This document shows positions 17,088 to 23,776 of a DNA stretch of 64,000 nucleotides, piece after piece. How positions within the stretch are numbered: the stretch's first letter is position 1; each line of letters starts with the position of its first letter. A program made the position numbers and the translations under genes. The notes under the pieces are model-generated. The model saw nothing but the letters and a program-made list of their open reading frames with translations, made no database searches and was not told the DNA's origin. Origin of the DNA: Nocardia sp. CC227C. Lineage in GTDB: Bacteria; Actinomycetota; Actinomycetes; Mycobacteriales; Mycobacteriaceae. Location of the stretch: NCBI RefSeq assembly GCF_030767025.1, contig NZ_JASITE010000019.1:1-64000 (forward strand), written 5' to 3'.

Positions 17088-18425
17088 TCAGCCGAGCCAG
17101 TCCAGCACCGAGGCCGCCGTCCAGGACTGCTGCATACTGCCCAGCGCCTCGCCCGTGAACGGTTCGTAGTACTCGGAGAAGGTGCCGTCACCGGCCTGGC
17201 GCAGCCCCTCCGCGCGCAGCATGAAGGACCGCTCGGCCCAGCCGCGGCGCGCGAACACCCAGGAGAACAGCCAGCTCATCACCGGCCACACCGGGCCGCG
17301 CCAGTACTCGCGCGGCCGGAAGTCCTTGGACACCGGTGAGGTGGAGGGCGGCAGCGCGTAGCGCAGATCGGGGTGGCCGCAGTAGCGCGGACCCTCGAAC
17401 AGCCGCAGCAGCCGCCGCTCGGCGTCGCGCGAGAGGCCGCCGCACAACAGCGGCGCGAAGACGGCCAGGGTCTCGGTCTCGATCCACCGGCCGGCCCGCA
17501 GATCGAAATCCCTGGCCACCCCGCTGCGCGCGTCCGTGGTGGCGATGACGCCCGCGCGGAAGTAGTCGGCCCATTCGTAGAGCTCCCGCACGTCGGCGTT
17601 GGGCAGCCGGTAGTCGTCGCCGATGGTGGCCAGCACCTCGCAGGCCAGCGAGAAGACGGCGGTGACGAACACGTCCTCCACCGCGAAGCTCATGGTGGAG
17701 GCCAGCTGGTAGTCGTCGTAGCCCGCCCGGCGCATCTGCTCGACCAGCCACATGTAGCGGTCGTATTCGCGGTCGGAGGGCCGCTGCGTCGGATCGTCCA
17801 CCACGTGCAGGTCCTCGCGCTGGTAGGGCGGCAGATCGCCCGGCACCACATTCGCGTAGGCGCGGTCCCAGCGGGGCGAGTTGTCCATCCCGGATTCCCA
17901 GCCGTGGTAGATGGTGATGCGGCCGTGCTGCTTGGGGTCGCGCGCGTAGGCCAGCCAGCGGTGCCAGCGCATGAGGTCGGGCCAGCGCCGGTGCAGGAAG
18001 TCCTCGGCGACCGCGCGGGTGCTGCGGCCGTGGCGGCGCGAGTGGTCGAGAATCCGCTGCACCGCGATGGCGTGCACGGGCGGCTGGGTGATGCCCGAGG
18101 TGTCCGGCCCGTCGGGGGCGTCGGCGGCCAGCCGTCGGCACTCCCAGCGGGCAGGCCCGGGGAAGTACCCGTCCACGCCGTTGGCGAACACGATGTGCGG
18201 GATCATCCCGTTGCGCCATTGCGCCGACAGCAGCGTGTCGAGCTCGACCACGGCCCGCTCCACGCTGAGCGGGGCCAGGCCGACCGCCACGAAGGCGGCG
18301 TCCCAGCTCCACATGTGCGGATACAGCTTCGGCGCGGCGGTGGTCATGGTGCCCAGATCGTTGCCGCGCAGCAGATAGGCGGCGCGGGCCGCGAGCTGGG
18401 TGGGCGTGAACCCGGGATGTGTCAT
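17088..18425 (-). CDS. ggh: Glucosylglycerate hydrolase-like GH63 enzyme
   Basis: 445 residues from ATG 18425. The (alpha/alpha)6 GH63 barrel motifs PHMWSWDAAFVAVG (near 34-47), YHGWESGMDNSPRWD and the late FRPREYWRGPVWPVMSWL match the mycobacterial glucosylglycerate hydrolase described in M. hassiacum, as I recall, including its length. It would hydrolyse glucosylglycerate (or mannosylglycerate) to glucose and glycerate, mobilising the compatible solute stored in nitrogen limitation. No signal peptide, so cytosolic. A glycerate kinase gene lies about 21 kb away in the window. Specificity between glucosyl- and mannosylglycerate is not decided. Confidence 0.82.
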   Translation of the reverse strand: MTHPGFTPTQLAARAAYLLRGNDLGTMTTAAPKLYPHMWSWDAAFVAVGLAPLSVERAVVELDTLLSAQWRNGMIPHIVFANGVDGYFPGPARWECRRLAADAPDGPDTSGITQPPVHAIAVQRILDHSRRHGRSTRAVAEDFLHRRWPDLMRWHRWLAYARDPKQHGRITIYHGWESGMDNSPRWDRAYANVVPGDLPPYQREDLHVVDDPTQRPSDREYDRYMWLVEQMRRAGYDDYQLASTMSFAVEDVFVTAVFSLACEVLATIGDDYRLPNADVRELYEWADYFRAGVIATTDARSGVARDFDLRAGRWIETETLAVFAPLLCGGLSRDAERRLLRLFEGPRYCGHPDLRYALPPSTSPVSKDFRPREYWRGPVWPVMSWLFSWVFARRGWAERSFMLRAEGLRQAGDGTFSEYYEPFTGEALGSMQQSWTAASVLDWLG

Positions 18426-18673
18426 CGCCCTATTCTGCGACGGCACCGGCAGGTATGCGCGGTGGACGCGGTGTTCGGGGGTGTGATCCGGGGATGGTTC
18501 GGGTTCGGCAGCGTTCACCCTTGTCGGCCTTCGTCTGGAGCGAATGGACATGCACACGCGGCGGAGCTCGTTGTTCACGGCGGTCGCCGCGGCCCCCGCG
18601 TTCATCCGCCGCGGGCCGTCGGTGCCGTCGACCGGGATCATCGCCCGCTGTCCATCCCCGTTACGGTGGTCGC

Positions 18674-19381
18674 ATGGCCACCTCCGACGCGAGCAGCAGC
18701 GACAACCGTCCGACGGCGCTCATCACGGGTGCGAGCCGGGGACTCGGGGCAGCCGTCGCGCGCGAACTCGCGCCCACGCATCGGTTGCTGCTGGGTGCGC
18801 GCACCGAGCGGTCGCTCGCCCCCATCCTGAGCGAATTGCCCGGCGCTACCGGGTTTCCCGTGGAACTCACCGACTACGAGGCTGTTGCCCGTGCGGCGGA
18901 ACCGATCGAGCGGCTGGCGGTGTTGGTCCACAATGCCGGGATCGCCGACCTCGGCACCTTAGCCGATTCCTCGGTGGCGCAGTGGCGGAATACGTTGGAG
19001 GCCAACCTGATCGCGGTCGCCGAGTTGACCAGGGTGTTGCTGCCCGCCCTGCGCGCCGCCAACGGGCATGTGGTGCTGATCAATTCGGGGGCCGGGCTGC
19101 GCGCCAACGCCGGGTGGGGCGTGTACGCGGCCAGCAAGTTCGGGCTGCGCGCCTTCGCCGACGCACTGCGGCTGGAGGAGACCGCACTGCGCGTCACCTC
19201 CGTGCACCCCGGCCGCATCGACACCGATATGCAGCGCGAGATCGTGGCGGGGGAGGGCCGCGACTACCAGCCGCGCGAATTCCTGGAACCGTCGACCGTG
19301 GCGCGCGCGGTGCGCAACGCCATCGAAACCCCGCGCGACGCCCACCCCACCGAAATCGTGCTGCGCCCGATCCCGCGCTGA
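18674..19381 (+). CDS. Short-chain dehydrogenase/reductase
   Basis: 235 residues from ATG 18674. Classical SDR: cofactor loop TGASRGLG at 18-25, NAG motif VLVHNAGIADLG, and catalytic Ser138, Tyr151 and Lys155 (INSGAG, YAASK). The Arg after TGAS suggests NADP preference. The HPGRIDTDMQ segment is typical of SDRs acting on small carbonyls. The substrate is unknown. It stands alone, divergent from the GH63 gene by about 250 bases in which I see no other gene. Confidence 0.92.
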   Translation: MATSDASSSDNRPTALITGASRGLGAAVARELAPTHRLLLGARTERSLAPILSELPGATGFPVELTDYEAVARAAEPIERLAVLVHNAGIADLGTLADSSVAQWRNTLEANLIAVAELTRVLLPALRAANGHVVLINSGAGLRANAGWGVYAASKFGLRAFADALRLEETALRVTSVHPGRIDTDMQREIVAGEGRDYQPREFLEPSTVARAVRNAIETPRDAHPTEIVLRPIPR

Positions 19382-19856
19382 GGCATCCTGCGGCCGTCGC
19401 ACGCCAGCCCCGCCGTGCCCGAGCGGGCCTCGGATCGAATCGTGCACCGGCATCTGACCGCTTCCGGACTAGGTTATGCGTAGAGGGGGTTATGCGTCGA
19501 GGGCTGACCCCGTGCCGGTGCGCCTTGCTGCCTGCGTCGTGTGCGGGCGCGACTGCGCGTCGAGCCTTGCCGGGCGTCGGATCGAGTTGTGCGCTGGCGT
19601 CCGACCGGCGCCGGGCTCAGGTGTGCGTGGAGGGTTGACGCGTGCCGGGCCCGCGCCGTGCCCCGGCTGTCGTGCGCGGGCTCGGCTGTGCGCCGGGGCC
19701 TGATCGCTGGCCCGTTCGCCGCGGTGGGTGCCGCGCGGGTCGCGCGACCGGCGCGGCTTGCCGACCGTGCCGCGCGTTACTCGCGGTCGGGTGCCGTTCA
19801 GAGCTATAACTGTGGGATTGCTGGGGCTGGCTCGATACTTCGGAGTGATCACGCGT
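19382..19856. other. Gene-poor stretch with a 16-base tandem repeat
   Basis: About 475 bases without a convincing gene; open frames here have no recognisable protein. Two 16-base units, GGTTATGCGTAGAGGG (19472-19487) and GGTTATGCGTCGAGGG (19488-19503), are in direct tandem with one mismatch. Weaker echoes of GCGTNGAG recur at intervals over the next 150 bases. The promoter of the deacetylase gene must lie at the right-hand end; I see no clear boxes. Confidence 0.6.
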
Positions 19857-20657
19857 ATGGACCGACGTAACCTGCTCGGACTGCTCGCCGCGGGGACCGC
19901 ATACGCCCTGGCCGGCTGCACGCGGGCGCACAGCGGCACGCCGGAGCTCGGGGTCGGCGACATCCCGGCGGCAGCCGCGCCGCCCCCGGCCGCCCCGCGT
20001 ACGCTGCCACCGCCGCCGCCCGGACCCAAGACCCCGATCCCGGCGGGCGTCATCACCGCCCTGCCCGGCCCTGGCAGCAGTATGGCGCTCACCGTCGACG
20101 ACGGCGCGAGCCCCGAGGTGGTCGGTGCGTACATCAAGTTCGCACAGGACACCGGAGCACGTTTCACCTTCTTCGTGACCGCGTACTACGACTCCTGGAT
20201 GCAACACCGCAACACCCTGCGCCCCCTGGTCGAATCCGGCCAGATTCAGCTCGGCAACCACACCTGGGACCACGCCGACCTCACCGCCGTCTCCGCCTCG
20301 GCGGCCGTCACCCAGCTCCAGCGCGCGAAAACCTTCCTCCGCGACAATTTCGGCGTCGACGGCACCCCGTACTACCGTCCGCCCTTCGGCCGCCACAATG
20401 CCGCCGTCGACCGCATCGCCGCCGACCTCGGCTACACCGTCCCCGTCATGTGGTACGGCTCCCTCTCCGACTCCGGCCTGATCACCGAGCAATACCTGAT
20501 CGAATGCGCCCACAAGTACTTCCAACCGCAGTCGATAGTCATCGGCCACGCCAACTTCCCCCCGGTCACCCGCTGCTACGGCCAGCTCACCGACATCATC
20601 CGCGAACGCAACCTGTCCATGGTCACCCTGAACGACGTACTGCTGCCTCCCTCCTGA
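19857..20657 (+). CDS. Polysaccharide deacetylase family lipoprotein
   Basis: 266 residues from ATG 19857 (GTG 19845 is possible). The N-terminus MDRRNLLGLLAAGTAYALAGC combines a twin-Arg-like start with a lipobox ending at Cys21, so it is probably a Tat or Sec lipoprotein. A Pro/Ala linker (about 38-65) leads to a NodB domain: motif 1 TVDDG (Asp81/Asp82), metal-binding motif 2 NHTWDH (His135, His139), motif 3 YRPPFG. These enzymes remove N- or O-acetyl groups from peptidoglycan or other glycans at the cell surface. It stands alone. Confidence 0.9.
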   Translation: MDRRNLLGLLAAGTAYALAGCTRAHSGTPELGVGDIPAAAAPPPAAPRTLPPPPPGPKTPIPAGVITALPGPGSSMALTVDDGASPEVVGAYIKFAQDTGARFTFFVTAYYDSWMQHRNTLRPLVESGQIQLGNHTWDHADLTAVSASAAVTQLQRAKTFLRDNFGVDGTPYYRPPFGRHNAAVDRIAADLGYTVPVMWYGSLSDSGLITEQYLIECAHKYFQPQSIVIGHANFPPVTRCYGQLTDIIRERNLSMVTLNDVLLPPS

Positions 20658-20691
20658 TCGCGGTGTCGGGTTCGGGTGCGATGCTGGACCG

Positions 20692-21399
20692 ATGGTGGTG
20701 GACGCGGCGGAGGTCACGGGCGGTCGCTGGGGCGGCCACAATGCCGAGCGCCGTCGTGCCATCATCGACGCCGCCATCGCGCTCATCGAGGAGTCAGAGC
20801 CCGGCGAGGAGATCCCGCTCCAGCTCATCGCCGATCGGGCCGGGGTCAAACGGTCGGTGATCTATCGGCATTTCAGCGACCGCCGCGAACTCGACGCGAA
20901 GATACGCGAATTCGCGGTGCACGGCGTCGTCGAACTGGTGATGCCGGATTTCGACCCGGCCGAGAGTCTGCGCGGCACGGTCTTTCGGATCATCGACACC
21001 TATGTCGGCTGGGTGTCGCGGCACGAGCGGCTGCACGCATGGATCGAGCGCGGACCCGGCAGCGGCGATCCCACCGGTAGAGCGCTGGTTGGTGGTACGA
21101 AAGCAGCTGTCGCCCAACGTGTCTCGGAGCTGTTTACGTTGGCGGCGGGTGTGGTGGGCCTGGATCACCCGGGGATCGATACGGCATCCTACGGTGTGCT
21201 GTCCCTGGTGGACGGTGCGGTGACCCGGTGGCTGGAGACGCGCCCGGCGGGCCTGGAGGCGGCCGACGTGACACGCCTGCTCGCCGATTCGATCTGGTAC
21301 CTGTTCGACGGACATGCCCGCAGCCGAGGGTTCGTGATCGATCCGGACCGCCCGATCGCCGAACTGCTGGCCGACCCGCCCGCGCGGGTCGAAGGCTGA
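20692..21399 (+). CDS. TetR family transcriptional regulator
   Basis: 235 residues. The N-terminal helix-turn-helix (RRAIIDAAIALIEE, then LQLIADRAGVKRSVIYRHF) is classic TetR, followed by a ligand-binding helical domain. The gene lies directly upstream of, and on the same strand as, an AurF-like oxygenase and an acyl-CoA dehydrogenase. Two near-identical palindromes just downstream of its stop (21418-21432 and 21480-21494) are the likely binding sites for control of those two genes. An acyl-CoA or fatty acid ligand is plausible (inferred). Confidence 0.92.
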   Translation: MVVDAAEVTGGRWGGHNAERRRAIIDAAIALIEESEPGEEIPLQLIADRAGVKRSVIYRHFSDRRELDAKIREFAVHGVVELVMPDFDPAESLRGTVFRIIDTYVGWVSRHERLHAWIERGPGSGDPTGRALVGGTKAAVAQRVSELFTLAAGVVGLDHPGIDTASYGVLSLVDGAVTRWLETRPAGLEAADVTRLLADSIWYLFDGHARSRGFVIDPDRPIAELLADPPARVEG

Positions 21400-21417
21400 C
21401 CGCGCGCCAACCTTATT

Positions 21418-21432
21418 GCGACATCGTGTCGC
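21418..21432. promoter_or_regulatory. TetR operator, copy 1
   Basis: GCGACATCGTGTCGC is a perfect 6-base inverted repeat around TCG; the flanks extend it to ATTGCGACA...TGTCGCGAT. It lies 19 bases after the TetR stop and about 87 before the oxygenase start. Confidence 0.7.
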
Positions 21433-21479
21433 GATCACTCTTGTTTCGGAGGCGGGCGGAGCTGTACCGTCGAATGATC

Positions 21480-21494
21480 GCGACATCATGTCGC
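21480..21494. promoter_or_regulatory. TetR operator, copy 2
   Basis: GCGACATCATGTCGC repeats the first site with one central change, and its flanks (ATC...AAT) mirror those of copy 1. Centres are 62 bases apart. It sits 25 bases before the oxygenase ATG, over the likely promoter/leader. Confidence 0.7.
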
Positions 21495-21518
21495 AATCGC
21501 TGAGTCAGGGAGAACGCG

Positions 21519-22478
21519 ATGCAGGACAGCACGACACTGGACGGTTACAACGACGCGCTGAGTACTCTGTCCCACGGATCGGTACACAAGCGGTTCGATC
21601 CCTATCTCGATATCGACTGGGACGTCCAGGACTTCGTGGTTCGTGCCGACGACGACCGCTGGATCCTGCCGCCCACCGATCCCTTCGGCGGCCACCCCTG
21701 GTATCGGGCGCAGTCGCGGGAACGTCGGATCCGTATCGGCATGTGGCGGCAGGCCAATGTCGCCAAGGTCGGCCTGCAGTTCGAGAACATCCTCATACGC
21801 GGGCTCATGCAGTACGTGTTCTCCGTGCCCAATGGGTCACCCGAGTTCCGCTATTGCACGCACGAAGCCATCGAGGAATGCAACCACACCATGATGTTTC
21901 AGGAGGTGGTGAACCGGATCGGCCTCGACGTGCCGGGTATGCGGCCCTGGGTTCGGGTGGTCGGACCGCTGGTGCCCTTTCTGGCCTCGATCTTCCCGGA
22001 GTGGTTCTTCGTCATGGTGCTCGCGGGCGAGGAGCCGATCGACCACGCGCAGAAGAACGTGCTGCGGGGCGGTGACCGCACCCATCCGATGCTGGAGCGG
22101 GTCATGACTATCCACGTGGCCGAGGAGGCCCGCCACATCAGCTTCGCGCATCAGTATCTCGAACACCACGTGCCGCGTGCCGGACGGGTCAAACGATTCG
22201 TGCTGTCACTGGTTTTCGCGCCCACCATGCGCATCATCTGCGATCTCATCGCGGTGCCCACGCGCAAATTCCGCACCGACTGCGATGTGCCGCGCGCGGT
22301 GGTCCGTGACGTCTTCTGGCGCAGCCCGCAGGGGCGGAGGACGCTGCGTGACTCCTTCGCCGACGTGCGCATGCTGGCCGAGGAACTGAACCTCATGAAC
22401 CCAGTAGCCCGGTTGCTCTGGAAGCTGTGCCGCATTGATGGCAAACCGTCGCGATACCGCAGCGAACCCGCCCGGTGA
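21519..22478 (+). CDS. AurF-like diiron oxygenase
   Basis: 319 residues. A ferritin-like helical bundle with metal ligands recognisable as Glu90 (LQFEN), a Glu120-x-x-His123 pair (EECNH) and a later HVAEEARHISFAH carrying the second ExxH pair plus His. This matches the AurF / diiron-oxygenase family, whose members oxidise aromatic amines or act on lipids. AGGGAGA at 21507-21513 serves ATG 21519. It is followed 48 bases later by an acyl-CoA dehydrogenase and preceded by TetR and two operators, so a lipid or acyl substrate is more likely than an aromatic amine (inferred). A hydrophobic stretch around 145-165 could touch the membrane. Confidence 0.85.
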   Translation: MQDSTTLDGYNDALSTLSHGSVHKRFDPYLDIDWDVQDFVVRADDDRWILPPTDPFGGHPWYRAQSRERRIRIGMWRQANVAKVGLQFENILIRGLMQYVFSVPNGSPEFRYCTHEAIEECNHTMMFQEVVNRIGLDVPGMRPWVRVVGPLVPFLASIFPEWFFVMVLAGEEPIDHAQKNVLRGGDRTHPMLERVMTIHVAEEARHISFAHQYLEHHVPRAGRVKRFVLSLVFAPTMRIICDLIAVPTRKFRTDCDVPRAVVRDVFWRSPQGRRTLRDSFADVRMLAEELNLMNPVARLLWKLCRIDGKPSRYRSEPAR

Positions 22479-22526
22479 GCACGCTCCACCGAACCCCGTT
22501 GACACAGTGAGGAACCACTACCCGGC

Positions 22527-23672
22527 ATGACGACTACCTACCGATCCAGTTGGCTGGACGAAGACCTGGACAGCCTGCGTGAGCTGGCTCGATCGTTCTG
22601 CGAGAAGGAACTCGAGCCGCGTATGGAGCGGTTCATCGAGCAGCACCACGTCGACCGCGACCTCTGGTCGCGAGCGGGGAGCCTCGGTCTGCTGTGCATG
22701 TCCATCCCCGAGGAATACGGCGGCGGCGGTGGAACTTTCGCACATGAGGCGGTGCTGATCGAGGAGCAGGCCCGCATCGGCGATTCCTCGTGGGGCGCGC
22801 CGCTGCACAGTGGGATCGTCGCGCACTACCTGCTCGCCTACGGCACCGAGGGGCAGAAGCGGCACTGGCTGCCCCGGATGGCCAGCGGCGAGGTGGTCGG
22901 GGCCATCGCGATGACCGAACCCGGTACCGGCTCGGACCTGCAGAACGTGAAGACCCGTGCGGTCCGCGAAGGCGACGAGTACGTGCTCGACGGCTCGAAG
23001 ACGTTCATCACCAATGGAAGTCAGGCCGACCTGATCATCGTGGTGGCCAAGACCGGTGGTGACGGCGCCGCGGGGATCTCCCTGATACTCGTCGAGGGTG
23101 ATCGCCCCGGCTTCCGGCGCGGCCGCGTGCTGGACAAGATCGGCCAGCGCGGCCAGGACACCTCCGAGCTGTTCTTCGACGCCGTGCGCGTTCCCGTCAC
23201 CAATCTGCTCGGCGAATCCGAGGGGCAAGGGTTCGTGCAGCTCATGCAACAGCTGCCACAGGAGCGCCTCATCCTCGCCGTCGGCTCCACCGCCGCTGTG
23301 GAGAGCGCGCTGACTCGGACGGTGGCCTACACCAAGCAGCGCCAGGCGTTCGGTAAACCGCTGTTCTCGTTCCAGAACACCAGATTCACGCTGGCGGAAG
23401 TCGCCACCGAAGCTCGCATCATGCGGGTGTTCACCGACGACTGCGTCGCTCGGCATATCCGCGGCGAACTCGATATCGCCACGGTCGCCATGGCCAAATG
23501 GTGGACGTCGGATCGCGCCATGGCCAATATCGACGAATGCCTGCAACTGCACGGTGGCTACGGTTACATGACCGAATATCCCATTGCCCGGATGTGGGTG
23601 GACAATCGGGTGCAGAAGATCTACGCCGGAACCAACGAGATCATGAAGGAGATCATCGCTCGCACCCTGTGA
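22527..23672 (+). CDS. Acyl-CoA dehydrogenase (FadE type)
   Basis: 381 residues, normal length. Family signatures AMTEPGTGSDLQNVKTRA and the C-terminal LQLHGGYGYMTEYPIARMWVD are intact. The usual catalytic Glu near the C-terminus is absent (IYAGTNE instead of YEGT); Glu246 in LPQERLILA takes the position used as base by isovaleryl-CoA and long-chain enzymes, so activity is expected. It introduces a 2,3 double bond into an acyl-CoA using FAD. Co-transcribed with the diiron oxygenase under the TetR operators. Confidence 0.93.
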   Translation: MTTTYRSSWLDEDLDSLRELARSFCEKELEPRMERFIEQHHVDRDLWSRAGSLGLLCMSIPEEYGGGGGTFAHEAVLIEEQARIGDSSWGAPLHSGIVAHYLLAYGTEGQKRHWLPRMASGEVVGAIAMTEPGTGSDLQNVKTRAVREGDEYVLDGSKTFITNGSQADLIIVVAKTGGDGAAGISLILVEGDRPGFRRGRVLDKIGQRGQDTSELFFDAVRVPVTNLLGESEGQGFVQLMQQLPQERLILAVGSTAAVESALTRTVAYTKQRQAFGKPLFSFQNTRFTLAEVATEARIMRVFTDDCVARHIRGELDIATVAMAKWWTSDRAMANIDECLQLHGGYGYMTEYPIARMWVDNRVQKIYAGTNEIMKEIIARTL

Positions 23673-23733
23673 CACCGGCGGCAGGTTCGGTCAGCACAGC
23701 GGCCCTGACCGCCGGAGTCACCGGCACGGGTCG

Positions 23734-23761
23734 GCGACGCGTAGGCACGGAGCCGCGTCGC
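23734..23761. terminator. Possible terminator between fadE and leuS
   Basis: GCGACGCG at 23734-23741 pairs with CGCGTCGC at 23754-23761 across a 12-base loop between these convergent genes. The stem is short for this GC content. Confidence 0.35.
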
Positions 23762-23776
23762 GGCCCTCCCGAACGA

